Shown here: positions 20,115 to 28,908 of the stretch, one piece after another
Numbering within the stretch: position 1 is the stretch's first letter
Layout of the letters: each line of letters begins with the position of its first letter
Assembly: GCA_021734365.1 (NCBI GenBank)
Contig: JAIPJD010000002.1
Location: 1 to 33,443 of the forward strand
Length of the DNA: 33,443 nucleotides
Origin: Mariprofundaceae bacterium
Lineage (GTDB): Bacteria > Pseudomonadota > Zetaproteobacteria > Mariprofundales > Mariprofundaceae
Direction of reading: 5' to 3'
The notes under the pieces: generated by a model
Told to the model about the DNA's origin: nothing
Database searches by the model: none
Seen by the model: the letters and a program-made list of their open reading frames with translations, nothing else
Program-made: the position numbers and the translations under genes

Positions 20115-21314
20115 TCAGAGTGAAGCAACAGCTGCTGCAATCCGGTTGACCGCATCTTCCAGCGTCTCCTGGGAAACTGCGTAGGAGAAGCGAATCTGGC
20201 CGGGTAAGCCGAATTCGGTGCCGGGCACAAGAGCCACACCGGCTGCATCAAGAAGCCATTCACAGATCACCACATCATCGGTGAGTACGGTCCCGTCAGG
20301 CGTGGTTTTTCCAATCCAGCCGGATACGGACGGGAACAGATAAAATGCCCCATCGGGTGTGATGCAGTTCATCCCCGGAATGCTGTTCAGTGCATTGACC
20401 AGCCATGTGCGGCGGGTCTGATAGACGCGTACCATCTCTTCCAACTCATCGGTGGGGCCGGTGAGTGCAGCCAGTGCAGCCTTCTGCGATATGGATGAAG
20501 GATTGGAGGTACTCTGGCCCTGAACTTTACCCATCGCTTTAATCAGATCACGCGGGCCTGCACAGAAACCTATGCGCCAGCCTGTCATGCAATAGGCCTT
20601 GGATGTGCCGTTGAAGGTGATGGTACGGTCTTTCAGGTCAGGATTGACCTGTGCGAAGGTGGCAAACTTTTTACCATCAAAGAGAATCTTCTCATACATG
20701 TCATCTGTGGCGACAGCGACATTCGGATGCCTGCGAACCACTTCGCCCAGGGCTGCCAGATCATCAGATGAATAGGCCATGCCGGTCGGGTTTGAGGGAG
20801 AGTTAATGAAAAGAAGTTTTGTTTTCGGTGTGATGGCAGATTCCAGCTGTTTGGCAGTCAGCTTGAAATCGGCTTCAGCGGTGGCTGCAACAATCACAGG
20901 CACACCATCAGCCAGCATCACCATGTCCGGATAGGAGACCCAGTAGGGGGCCGGGATGATGACTTCATCGCCGGGGTCTATCATTGCCTGCAGCAGGTTA
21001 TAAATGCACTGCTTTCCACCGGTTGATACCAGAATATCTTCCGGATCATACTCCAGACCGTTGTCTCTCCTGAACTTCCCGGCAATCGCTTTGCGAAGCT
21101 CCGGAATGCCGGGAACAGCGGTGTAACGTGTAAAGCCGCTCTTTATCGCCTCAATACCGGCTTCACGGGCCGCTTTCGGTGTTTCAAAATCAGGCTCTCC
21201 CACCGACAGTGAGATGATATTTTTACCGGAAGCCCGTAGTTCTGCGGCTTTTGCGGTGATGGCGAGCGTGGCGGAAGGTTTAACTTTCCGGATGCGTTTG
21301 GATAGTTGAATCAT
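20115..21314 (-). CDS. aspC: Pyridoxal-phosphate aspartate/aromatic aminotransferase (class I, subgroup Ib)
   Basis: A 399-residue fold-type I aminotransferase. It begins L-S-K-R-I-R-K-V-K-P-S-A-T, as subgroup Ib aspartate aminotransferases do. It contains S-V-G-E-P-D-F near 37, a N-S-P-S-N-P-T-G loop near 174, and the PLP-binding lysine in N-G-T-S-K-A-Y with M-T-G-W-R-I-G just after. The ATG at 21314 has AAGGG upstream. The longer frame to 21386 is repeat sequence from the element at 21362. It exchanges amino groups between aspartate (or related amino acids) and 2-oxoglutarate. The exact substrate range, including a prephenate role, cannot be read here. Confidence 0.92.
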   Translation of the reverse strand: MIQLSKRIRKVKPSATLAITAKAAELRASGKNIISLSVGEPDFETPKAAREAGIEAIKSGFTRYTAVPGIPELRKAIAGKFRRDNGLEYDPEDILVSTGGKQCIYNLLQAMIDPGDEVIIPAPYWVSYPDMVMLADGVPVIVAATAEADFKLTAKQLESAITPKTKLLFINSPSNPTGMAYSSDDLAALGEVVRRHPNVAVATDDMYEKILFDGKKFATFAQVNPDLKDRTITFNGTSKAYCMTGWRIGFCAGPRDLIKAMGKVQGQSTSNPSSISQKAALAALTGPTDELEEMVRVYQTRRTWLVNALNSIPGMNCITPDGAFYLFPSVSGWIGKTTPDGTVLTDDVVICEWLLDAAGVALVPGTEFGLPGQIRFSYAVSQETLEDAVNRIAAAVASL

Positions 21315-21361
21315 GCCCTTATTCTGCCAGAGAGAAAGTTGATTCGCAAAAGAGAGATGAT

Positions 21362-21465
21362 TCACCACGAAGACACGAAGGCACAAAGTAAAACCAAAAA
21401 TATAGAGTAATTCTCCAGCTCGTTCTTCTGCTTTTACTCCGTGTTCTTCGAGTCGTCTGTGGTGG
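21362..21465. repeat. Intergenic inverted-repeat element, CCACAGAG type, copy 2 (degenerate)
   Basis: The left arm (about 21362-21394) has CACCACGAAGACACGAAGG and CACAAAGTAAAA. The right arm (about 21433-21465) is an imperfect reverse complement containing TTTTACTCCGTG and GTCTGTGGTGG. About 38 A/T-rich bases separate them. It occupies most of the promoter gap between the divergent aminotransferase and DUF3683 genes and is more diverged than the copy at 2796. Confidence 0.7.
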
Positions 21466-21560
21466 ACGTCCTGGATTTTTAGCTGTTTTTAATGTTGCAG
21501 AGGTTATCATGCTCCGCCACATGAAACGGAACATCATTATTGAAGGCAAGGAGCCGGATT

Positions 21561-23312
21561 TTGTCCGCTAATATTCGTGAAATTCCATATAACTACACCT
21601 CCTATTCGGATCGTGAAATCGTCAAACGTTTTTTGGGTGAAGAGGCGTGGGATGATCTGAATGTGTTGCGTGGCCAGCGCCGTACGGGCCGATCGGCACG
21701 CATGCTGTTTGAGGTTCTGGGAGATGTCTGGGTCATTGAACGTAATGTGTTCCTTAAAAATGATCTGTTGAAACATCCCAAGCGTCTGAAACAGATGCGC
21801 CGTCGTCATCAGGAGCGGTTACAGCGTATTGTTAGCGGAGCTGTTGATAATCCGAGAGCACAGAAGGTGGCTGCATGTACTGAGCGTGTGCTGGAAGCTT
21901 TCTACACCTGGTTTGATGAGGAGCCAAAGAAACGTCGCCGGGCCAAACGAAAATTTGCCGGGCAGACACACGCAAACAACGTCCATTTTGATGCTTATAC
22001 TCTGACACACCATGCGACCGACGCCACTGACTGGCGGTCACACCATCCGTTTTGTGTTGTGACGCCTGACTCACCGGATGAGATCCCCGGCCTTGTTCGT
22101 GCTGTTGGAGAGCTGGGGCTGATAGTGATTCCGCGTGGCGGCGGCACAGGCCTGTGTGGTGGCTCTGTTCCGCTCTCCAATAATGCCGTGATGATCAATG
22201 TCGAAAAATTTGATCACATCGGCAGAGTAGAACACCGGAATATCGGTGAGAAGGGTGAAGTGGCCACCATTACAGCACAGGCAGGCGCGGTAACCGGCAA
22301 GGTGATGGAAGCATCCCGGCCGAATGTTTTTGCAACCGATCCAACCAGTCTGTGGGCATGTACCATTGGGGGTAATGTGGCCTCCAATGCAGGTGGAAAA
22401 CATGCGGTGCTTTGGGGAACATGTGTAGACAACCTGCTCTCCTGGAAAATGGTCACTCCGGACGGTAACTGGCTGGAAGTGGAGCGCCTGAACCACAATA
22501 TGGGTAAGCTGCACGACGAAAAAGAGGTGACTTTCCGGTTGGCCCGAACATCGGGTCAGGATGGCAGCTTTATTTCCGAAGAGACGCTGAATATTCCCGG
22601 TTCTGTTTTCCGGCGTGAAGGTCTTGGCAAAGATGTGACACGTAAGGCGATGGGTGGTCTTCCGGGTATTCAGAAAGAGGGCACCGATGGTTTTGTTACC
22701 GAGGCGACATTCGTTCTGCATCGGCCCTATAAAGTTACGCGCACGGTCTGTTGTGAGTTCTTTGGTCAGAAGCTTGATGATGCCACCCAGGCTCTGGTGG
22801 GAATTAAAAACCATGTTGATGCGACCGACGGTGCTTTTCTTGAAGGTTTTGAGCACTTTGATGAGAAGTATGTCAAAGCCATCGATTACGTAAGTAAGTC
22901 GACCCGTCGTGAACGGCCACGCGTCGTGCTTTTAATCGATGTGTCCGGTGATGATGAGGAAGTTGTAGCCAGAACCTGTGCCAATATTTGTCGTATCACG
23001 TCACAGGGTTCAGGCGAAGGTTTTGTAGCCACATCGAATACAGATCGCGGACGATTCTGGGGTGATCGCGGGCGTATGTCGGCCATTGCCAAACACACGC
23101 GTGCATTCAAAATGAATGAAGATGTGGTGATCCCGTTGCCACGCCTGTCCGAATACAATGATTTTGTTGAACACCTGAATATTCAAAACTCCATTGCCAA
23201 CAAACTCGATATTATTGAGGGAATTGGCGATTACCTGACCAGAACGCATGAGCGATTGGACTCTGATGACCAGATGGTGCGTGAAGAGCTGAACCTTGAA
23301 GACGATGTTTAA
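21561..23312 (+). CDS. DUF3683/FAD-linked oxidoreductase, N-terminal part up to in-frame TAA
   Basis: 583 residues. The first 130 or so match DUF3683 (R-E-I-P-Y-N-Y-T-S-Y-S-D-R-E-I, then G-R-S-A-R-M-L and a V-L-G-D-V-W-V block). An FAD-binding domain follows, with I-P-R-G-G-G-T-G-L-C-G-G near 193, and then the first part of an FAD-oxidase C domain. The start is a TTG at 21561 with AGGAG seven bases upstream. At codon 584 a TAA interrupts the frame, but the same frame continues at once with the rest of the C domain and two Fe-S domains. Relatives are single proteins of about 1270-1300 residues, probably oxidising a 2-hydroxy acid and passing electrons to the Fe-S part. Confidence 0.85.
   Translation: MSANIREIPYNYTSYSDREIVKRFLGEEAWDDLNVLRGQRRTGRSARMLFEVLGDVWVIERNVFLKNDLLKHPKRLKQMRRRHQERLQRIVSGAVDNPRAQKVAACTERVLEAFYTWFDEEPKKRRRAKRKFAGQTHANNVHFDAYTLTHHATDATDWRSHHPFCVVTPDSPDEIPGLVRAVGELGLIVIPRGGGTGLCGGSVPLSNNAVMINVEKFDHIGRVEHRNIGEKGEVATITAQAGAVTGKVMEASRPNVFATDPTSLWACTIGGNVASNAGGKHAVLWGTCVDNLLSWKMVTPDGNWLEVERLNHNMGKLHDEKEVTFRLARTSGQDGSFISEETLNIPGSVFRREGLGKDVTRKAMGGLPGIQKEGTDGFVTEATFVLHRPYKVTRTVCCEFFGQKLDDATQALVGIKNHVDATDGAFLEGFEHFDEKYVKAIDYVSKSTRRERPRVVLLIDVSGDDEEVVARTCANICRITSQGSGEGFVATSNTDRGRFWGDRGRMSAIAKHTRAFKMNEDVVIPLPRLSEYNDFVEHLNIQNSIANKLDIIEGIGDYLTRTHERLDSDDQMVREELNLEDDV
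23310..23312 (+). pseudogene. In-frame TAA splitting the DUF3683 FAD/Fe-S oxidoreductase gene (21561-25367)
   Basis: The reading frame from 21561 and the frame ending at 25367 are the same (both at positions divisible by three). Only this TAA separates them, and the codons directly after it (L-A-K-K-I-E-E-A-L) read as normal protein. No frameshift or second stop was found in 1268 codons. The change is one base from CAA, AAA or GAA. TAA has no known sense recoding in proteobacteria, so this is a nonsense mutation, a sequencing error or a true gene split. Confidence 0.85.
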
Positions 23313-23375
23313 CTGGCAAAAAAGATCGAGGAAGCTCTGCATACCGTAGAAACAGTCAGACGGAACTGGCAGCGC

Positions 23376-25367
23376 ATGCTCAAAGGCCTGGATGATCCAG
23401 CCAGAGATGTTGCGGAACTGCTTGGAGGTATTAAGTTCGCCCGAGGTGAATCGCTGTTTCGGGTAATTCAACGGGGTGGCCTGCGCATCTCCTATCGTAA
23501 AGAGGTGGAGGAACCAATCCTTGACCGCTTGCGCGGCAATATGTCATTGGTGAAAAATATTAAAAACATTCATCAGCGTCTGCTCTCAGGTCGCGTGGTA
23601 GTTGCGACCCACATGCACGCCGGAGATGGTAACGTACACACCAACATTCCGGTCAACTCCAATGATTATAATATGATGCGTAAGGCCCATCACGTTGTAG
23701 AAAAGGTGATGGCCAAGGCTGAGGCCCTCGGTGGCGTGATTTCAGGCGAGCATGGTATCGGTATTACCAAGCTCGAATTCCTGAGTGATGACGTGTTGCA
23801 GGAGAGTGCGGCATATCTCAAAAAGGCTGATCCGGAGGACCTGTTTAACCGGGGCAAGCTGCAGCCGGGTCTCGATTTAAGTCTTACCTACACACCAAGT
23901 TTCAACCTTCTTGAACATGAGGCCGTAATTATGGAGGCGGCCGATCTCACAGAGCTTTCTGAAGAGATTTCACCCTGTCTCCGTTGTGGCAAATGCAAGC
24001 CGGTGTGCAACACCCATTTCCCCCGTGCCAATATGCTCTATTCACCCCGCAACAAAATTCAGGCATCCGGCGCGATCATTGAAGCCTTTCTGTATGAATC
24101 GCAGACCGGCGCAGGCATTTCGTTTGAACAGTTTGAAGGCCTGCATGATGTAGCCGATCACTGCACGATTTGTCATAAGTGTGAATCACCATGCCCGGTA
24201 GATATCGATTTTGGTACCGTGACTGAAAAGATGCGGGCTCTACTCAAAGATAAGGGGCAGGCACGTTTTAATCTGGGCTCAAAACTTTCCATGGTTTTTC
24301 TGGTGATCAAAAACCCTGATGCGGTTCGCATCATGCGTGAAGTAGTGATCCGTTGGGGCTATGCGGGGCATCGGCTGCTGCATGGGATTGCCAAAATGTT
24401 GCATATTATAAAACCGGTTCCTGCTGTTAAACGTAATGTTGAAGGGTTACAGGCCCAGTTGATCAGTTTTGTTGAGCGGCCTTTGCCTTCACTTCCACTT
24501 ACCACGACGCGGCAGTATCTGGGGATCGAATCCCGCGATAAAAATATGATTCCGATTTTACGTGATGCAGATAAGGCAGGTAGCCGGGCAGTATTCTATT
24601 TCCCGGGTTGTGGTTCCGAGCGGCTGTTCTCGCAGGTCGGTCTGGCAACGCAAGCCATGCTGTTTGATCTGGGATTGAACGTGGTGTTGCCACCATCCTA
24701 TATCTGCTGTGGTTATCCCAGCACGGCATCGGGTGATCATGAAAAGGGTGATAAAATCACTTACGAAAACCGGGTGCTGTTGCATCGACTGAAAAATGCA
24801 TTGTCCTATCTTGATTTTGAAGCGGTAATTGTCTCCTGTGGTACCTGCTATGACCAGTTGGCCCGCTATCAGCTGGAGGAAGTATTCCCGGACGCACCGT
24901 TGATTGATATCCACGAATATCTGATGACGCAGGGTGTAAAAGTCGAGGCTGCAGAGGGGGTACAATATATGTTCCATGAACCTTGCCACACACCGTTGAA
25001 ACGTCATGGCTCTGAGAAGGTGATCAAATCACTGCTCAGTAAAGAGTCTGTTGAATCTGCTCAGTGCTGCGGTGAGGCAGGCACACTGGCCATCTCCAGG
25101 CCTGCAATTTCAGGCAAGATTCGTGCCCGCAAGGAAGAGGAGATGGAAAAGGCCAGCATCAAGCTGGCCGAACTGGGTGAAGGCAAACAGAAGATTCTCA
25201 ACTCCTGTCCGTCATGTCTGCAGGGTGTGAGCCGTCTGGAAGGCGAGACCGGTGTTGAGGCTGACTACATTGTGGTTGAACTTGCCCGCCTGCTGAAGGG
25301 CGAAGAGTGGCAGCGAGACTTTATTAAGCAGGTGAAAAACGGCGGTGTTGAACGGGTGTTGATGTAA
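23376..25367 (+). CDS. DUF3683 oxidoreductase, C-terminal part: FAD-oxidase C, 4Fe-4S and CCG domains
   Basis: 663 residues from the first ATG after the internal TAA. The first 170 finish the FAD-oxidase C domain (H-M-H-A-G-D-G-N-V-H near 85, S-G-E-H-G-I-G near 122). Two 4Fe-4S motifs follow, C-x2-C-x2-C-x3-C near 205 and again near 260 (C-T-I-C-H-K-C...C-P). Two cysteine-rich CCG domains come after, with F-P-G-C-G near 410, C-C-G-Y-P near 445, H-E-P-C-H near 535 and C-C-G-E-A-G near 563. This is a GlcD-GlcF-like arrangement in one chain. No ribosome site precedes 23376, so independent translation is doubtful. Confidence 0.82.
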   Translation: MLKGLDDPARDVAELLGGIKFARGESLFRVIQRGGLRISYRKEVEEPILDRLRGNMSLVKNIKNIHQRLLSGRVVVATHMHAGDGNVHTNIPVNSNDYNMMRKAHHVVEKVMAKAEALGGVISGEHGIGITKLEFLSDDVLQESAAYLKKADPEDLFNRGKLQPGLDLSLTYTPSFNLLEHEAVIMEAADLTELSEEISPCLRCGKCKPVCNTHFPRANMLYSPRNKIQASGAIIEAFLYESQTGAGISFEQFEGLHDVADHCTICHKCESPCPVDIDFGTVTEKMRALLKDKGQARFNLGSKLSMVFLVIKNPDAVRIMREVVIRWGYAGHRLLHGIAKMLHIIKPVPAVKRNVEGLQAQLISFVERPLPSLPLTTTRQYLGIESRDKNMIPILRDADKAGSRAVFYFPGCGSERLFSQVGLATQAMLFDLGLNVVLPPSYICCGYPSTASGDHEKGDKITYENRVLLHRLKNALSYLDFEAVIVSCGTCYDQLARYQLEEVFPDAPLIDIHEYLMTQGVKVEAAEGVQYMFHEPCHTPLKRHGSEKVIKSLLSKESVESAQCCGEAGTLAISRPAISGKIRARKEEEMEKASIKLAELGEGKQKILNSCPSCLQGVSRLEGETGVEADYIVVELARLLKGEEWQRDFIKQVKNGGVERVLM

Positions 25368-25550
25368 GTCACCGTTCATGATGCTCCTGATTTTCTGATT
25401 ACCGCGTCAATCATGCTCGTGTACAAGCTGCAGACTGCGCGTGTTTTCCTTGTCCTCAGACAAACCGGAAACACCTGAACAGCAACTTGTTTCTTTGGGA
25501 GCTCCAATAGCGATTGATCTGTCACCATGTTTTAGAGAGAGTCAGTTTCA

Positions 25551-26357
25551 ATGAGTGTTCAATGCCTCTTTCCTGATCACATTGAGTCCCTGCCTTTGGA
25601 AGGGCTCTACCTTGGCTTGAATTTGTACCGTGCAGCGGGTGAAGGCGAGGTGCTGATCTACTCCAACTATGTTGCCAGTCTTGATGGCCGTATCTCCAGT
25701 TACAATCCTGCCAGTGGTGATTATGAAGTGCCAAAGTCATTGGCCAATGACCGTGACTGGTATCTTTATCAGGAACTGGCTGCGCAGAGTGACGTTCTGA
25801 TCACTTCCGCCCGTTATTTTCGCCAGCTCTCAGCGGGCAATGCACAGGCCATGCTTCCAGTTGGCAGTCAATATCCGAAACTGATGGCATGGCGGAGAGA
25901 GCAGGGGCTGACGCCACAACCTGCCGTTGCCATTTTGAGCCGCTCGCTTGATATACCTCTGGAAGCAATCGATATGCTCAGCAAACGGGATATCTATCTG
26001 TTTACATCAGGAGCAGCAGACATAGACAAAAAAGAGGCGCTTGAAGCCCGTGGTGTTAAGGTGATTGCTGCCGGTGAAACAGCTGTTGAGGGTGTACGGC
26101 TAAGAGAGGCGTTGATTAATTTCGGTTTCAGAAGCGCCTATATGATTGCAGGGCCTGAAGTGCATCGCGAACTGATTGAAGCGGACGTGCTGGATCAGCT
26201 GTTTCTGAGCACGCGCTTCACACTTATGGGCAGCGAAGCGAGCCATAGTTTTTGTGAGGGGGAGCTCTCCCTGCTGCATACCATGCAGTTGCAGAGGCTC
26301 TATCTGGACCGGGAAGGTGAGCAGCTGTTTGCCCAATACAGTATGGAGAGATTATGA
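25551..26357 (+). CDS. Stand-alone RibD C-terminal-type reductase (DHFR-like)
   Basis: A 268-residue protein of the RibD_C fold. It has Y-S-N-Y-V-A-S-L-D-G-R-I near residue 37 (compare K-A-A-I-S-L-D-G-K in the ribD gene of this window), then V-L-I-T-S-A near 84, and I-A-G-P-E-V-H-R-E-L...D-Q-L-F near 198-215. There is no deaminase domain. Such proteins may reduce a pteridine- or riboflavin-like substrate, but many are uncharacterised, so no pathway is assigned. The 183-base gap before it shows no gene. Its stop overlaps the following gene by four bases (ATGA). Confidence 0.82.
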   Translation: MSVQCLFPDHIESLPLEGLYLGLNLYRAAGEGEVLIYSNYVASLDGRISSYNPASGDYEVPKSLANDRDWYLYQELAAQSDVLITSARYFRQLSAGNAQAMLPVGSQYPKLMAWRREQGLTPQPAVAILSRSLDIPLEAIDMLSKRDIYLFTSGAADIDKKEALEARGVKVIAAGETAVEGVRLREALINFGFRSAYMIAGPEVHRELIEADVLDQLFLSTRFTLMGSEASHSFCEGELSLLHTMQLQRLYLDREGEQLFAQYSMERL

Positions 26358-26716
26358 GTCGGGTTGAGGGGAAGATCGAGATGTTCGGCATTCCAAACTG
26401 CGACACCATTAAAAAAGCACGCAGGTGGCTCCAGGCAGAGGGTGTTGAGTATCAGTTTCATGATTATAAAAAAGAGGGTGTGGATGCATCTCTTTTATCT
26501 CAGTGGTGTGCCGCTCAGGGTTGGGAGGTTCTGTTGAACAGGCGCGGAACTACCTGGCGGAAGCTTCCTGATTCAGAAAAAGAGGGGATCAACGAACTTA
26601 AGGCTATTGAACTGATGGTCAAAAACCCGTCCATGATTAAACGGCCTGTTTTAATATTTGGTGACTGTGTCACCGTTGGCTTTTCACCAGAGAGTTATCA
26701 GCTGCTATTTAGCTGA
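26354..26716 (+). CDS. ArsC/Spx-family protein, YffB-like
   Basis: A 120-residue thioredoxin-fold protein of the arsenate reductase/Spx group. It has G-I-P-N-C-D-T-I-K-K-A near residue 11, where the single N-terminal Cys is the redox residue, and K-R-P-V-L near 95, the basic loop of the family. The N-C-D-T-I-K-K-A form is that of YffB, a thiol-reductase-like member not shown to reduce arsenate. No ars genes are nearby. It is coupled to the RibD_C gene by an ATGA overlap. Confidence 0.85.
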   Translation: MSRVEGKIEMFGIPNCDTIKKARRWLQAEGVEYQFHDYKKEGVDASLLSQWCAAQGWEVLLNRRGTTWRKLPDSEKEGINELKAIELMVKNPSMIKRPVLIFGDCVTVGFSPESYQLLFS

Positions 26717-26755
26717 TGGATCTCTTCGGTAAAAATATAACGAGGGAAAAAGATC

Positions 26756-27373
26756 ATGAGCCAGCATCACCACGAGAAGCTCTTTATTGATGGCCCGGCG
26801 GGAAATTTGCAGGCTATTTATCAGGCTGGTGATACAGGCAGGGCCACGGTTGTGGTCTGCCATCCACACCCCCGGTTCGGTGGAACCATGCGCAACAAAG
26901 TGGTCTACTGGATTGCCCGTGCCTTTGAGGATATCGGGCACCCTGTCCTTCGCTTCAACTTTCGAGGTGTCGAGCAGAGTGAGGGAGTCTGGGATGAGGG
27001 TGATGGTGAGGCAGATGATGTGGCGGCGGCACTGGAGTGGATGTATGAAAAGCATCCTGATGTTCCAATCTGGCTGGCCGGTTTTTCGTTCGGGTGTTAC
27101 GCAGGGCTTAAGGCCGCAGGCCATGATGAACGGGTTGAGCGGATGTTTGCCATTGCCCCGGCTGTGAACCTCTGGGACTTCTCATTCATGCGCAGTGAAA
27201 CACGTCCCCTCAGGGTGATTCACGGGACGGCTGATGAGTTGGTGCCTCATGAAATGGTATCTGCCTGGGTTGAGCTTCTGGACTCGGTAGATTACTCAGA
27301 GATTGAAGGGGCAGGGCACTTCTTTCCCGACCATCATCAGGCACTGCAATCAGCACTCATATCAAACCTCTGA
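26756..27373 (+). CDS. Alpha/beta hydrolase
   Basis: A 205-residue single-domain hydrolase. The nucleophile elbow G-F-S-F-G lies near residue 106-110 (Ser is the nucleophile), the acid is in H-G-T-A-D-E-L near 158 and the catalytic His in G-A-G-H-F-F near 185. An oxyanion-side H-P-H-P-R-F-G-G-T-M segment near 37-46 marks it as the COG2945-type group. No signal peptide. Substrate unknown. A GAGGGA ribosome site lies about nine bases before the ATG. It runs convergent with the M48 protease gene. Confidence 0.88.
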   Translation: MSQHHHEKLFIDGPAGNLQAIYQAGDTGRATVVVCHPHPRFGGTMRNKVVYWIARAFEDIGHPVLRFNFRGVEQSEGVWDEGDGEADDVAAALEWMYEKHPDVPIWLAGFSFGCYAGLKAAGHDERVERMFAIAPAVNLWDFSFMRSETRPLRVIHGTADELVPHEMVSAWVELLDSVDYSEIEGAGHFFPDHHQALQSALISNL

Positions 27374-27447
27374 TTTAAGCATGAATTTCTGACGAAGCCG
27401 AATGGCTGGTTGAAATGACCACCGCAAGCGGCTGTCCGCATGCCGGG

Positions 27448-28908
27448 CTACTGAACGTTTTTGATCACCGTTCCCGGAGAGGGCGTTTTGTTCACATCCA
27501 TACCATTCAGGGCGGCAAGCCGATCGGCTGTGAAACGGCCGAGTATGTGATTGCCTCGTTCAGCAAGGATTTTCCAGCTATCACCCCGTTTCCAGATATA
27601 GTTATGGATCTTCGGAACGTCCCCGTCTTTGGTGATGTCGTAGCTGCGGAAGCTGCTCCATATCCGGTTAAACTGTGTCTGGTAAGTGTTGATTTCATCC
27701 CGGAGGCTGTAGAGCAGAACGATAAACGCTCTGGGGCCATCAAGAAATACGGTCACATCAATGGCTGCCTTACTGACATGAGGTGCCGAGGCCATCACCA
27801 TGCTTCGGGCATAAAGGTATTTTCCCTTTACCCCGCTTCTGATCTCACCCATATGCCGTTCCGGAAAGAGACGTTTCAGAATAGTTTCGGCCGATTCACG
27901 TTTTCGGAGCTCCTTTAGCCCCATATAGAAGTAGACCTGCTTCTGGCGGATTCGTGCGGCCAGAGCTTGCGGGGTATTCTGAATCACCCATTCATCAGGG
28001 AACTGCATCTGAAAACCGAGTTCGGGATGGATAAACCGGTGCCCAATAATGGCACCGTTCTCCGCGCTGTCTTTGAGGGGATAGCCATCCAGTGCTGCAA
28101 GCATCGCTTCACGGCCAACATAATTCATGCCGTCTTTCTGTAGGGCGGATGCCTGTGCAATAGCCTCCTCAATACGTGTTTTTGTCTCAGGGTGACTTGA
28201 AAATGCACCATGATAGACCTCTTTCGGTTTCTCACCCGTTGTATCCTGTTGCTCTTTTTTCGCAACAGCATCGAGTCGCTCAAGTGTCTTTAACAGTTCA
28301 ATCGTTGCGTTGGCATCGTAACCGGCGCTTGTCAGGTATCTGAGTGACAACTCGTCAGATTCCAGCTCCTGTTCGCGCCCGTATCCCATGATCATGGCTG
28401 TCGCCAGAATATTACTCAGCTGTCCGGCAGCATCAGGAATGGGCACAAAAACTGAGGCTACAGCCATTCCAAGGTTGTATGCCTGTGCCTGGGTATAACG
28501 CTGAACAGCATGACGTGCCGTGACATGCCCTATCTCGTGGCCAAGCACAGCGGCAAGCTCTGCTTCGCTGTTGAAGTGTACCAGCAGGCCGCGATGGACG
28601 TAGATATAGCCACCCGGAAGTGCAAACGCATTGATGGTGCCGTCATCCACCACATGAAAGCGGTAGAAGAGCTCCGGACGATCAGAGGTGGTGGCAACAC
28701 GCTGGCCAACTTTGTTAACATATTTCACCAGGGGATCATTACTCGGTAGCAGTGGCAGCTGTTTGGTAACCTCGCGTGCCATCTGTTGACCAAGTTCCAG
28801 CTCCTGTTTTTCGCTCATGAGTACAAAATCAGACTCTTTGGAGGCGGGGTTGGTCGCACAGCCTGAAAAAACCAGCGCAATCAGCAGTAGAGGGATATAT
28901 CGTTTCAT
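27448..28908 (-). CDS. M48-family metalloprotease lipoprotein (BepA/Oma1-like)
   Basis: A 486-residue lipoprotein. The signal peptide ends in the lipobox V-F-S-G-C (Cys17) followed by Ala, which favours the outer membrane. The peptidase domain has the zinc motif H-E-I-G-H at 124-128 and the third ligand region E-L-E-S-D near 181-185. Instead of BepA's TPR repeats, the C-terminal 200 residues form an uncharacterised domain, ending in a LysM-like stretch (W-K-R-G-D-S-W-K-I-L-A near 435, L-A-A-L-N-G near 465). It may act in outer-membrane protein quality control. Its start overlaps the nuclease stop by one base (TAATG). Confidence 0.9.
   Translation of the reverse strand: MKRYIPLLLIALVFSGCATNPASKESDFVLMSEKQELELGQQMAREVTKQLPLLPSNDPLVKYVNKVGQRVATTSDRPELFYRFHVVDDGTINAFALPGGYIYVHRGLLVHFNSEAELAAVLGHEIGHVTARHAVQRYTQAQAYNLGMAVASVFVPIPDAAGQLSNILATAMIMGYGREQELESDELSLRYLTSAGYDANATIELLKTLERLDAVAKKEQQDTTGEKPKEVYHGAFSSHPETKTRIEEAIAQASALQKDGMNYVGREAMLAALDGYPLKDSAENGAIIGHRFIHPELGFQMQFPDEWVIQNTPQALAARIRQKQVYFYMGLKELRKRESAETILKRLFPERHMGEIRSGVKGKYLYARSMVMASAPHVSKAAIDVTVFLDGPRAFIVLLYSLRDEINTYQTQFNRIWSSFRSYDITKDGDVPKIHNYIWKRGDSWKILAERGNHILGRFTADRLAALNGMDVNKTPSPGTVIKNVQ

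Noticed and set aside
20063-20263. N-terminal extension of ferredoxin copy B
   Set aside because: It overlaps the aminotransferase 3' end in another frame and contains no ferredoxin sequence.
23310-23312. Selenocysteine or pyrrolysine recoding at the internal stop
   Set aside because: Those use TGA and TAG; this codon is TAA and no recoding element was recognised.
25368-25550. Small gene or RNA in the 183-base gap before the RibD_C gene
   Set aside because: No frame with a ribosome site, strong hairpin or recognised RNA was found.
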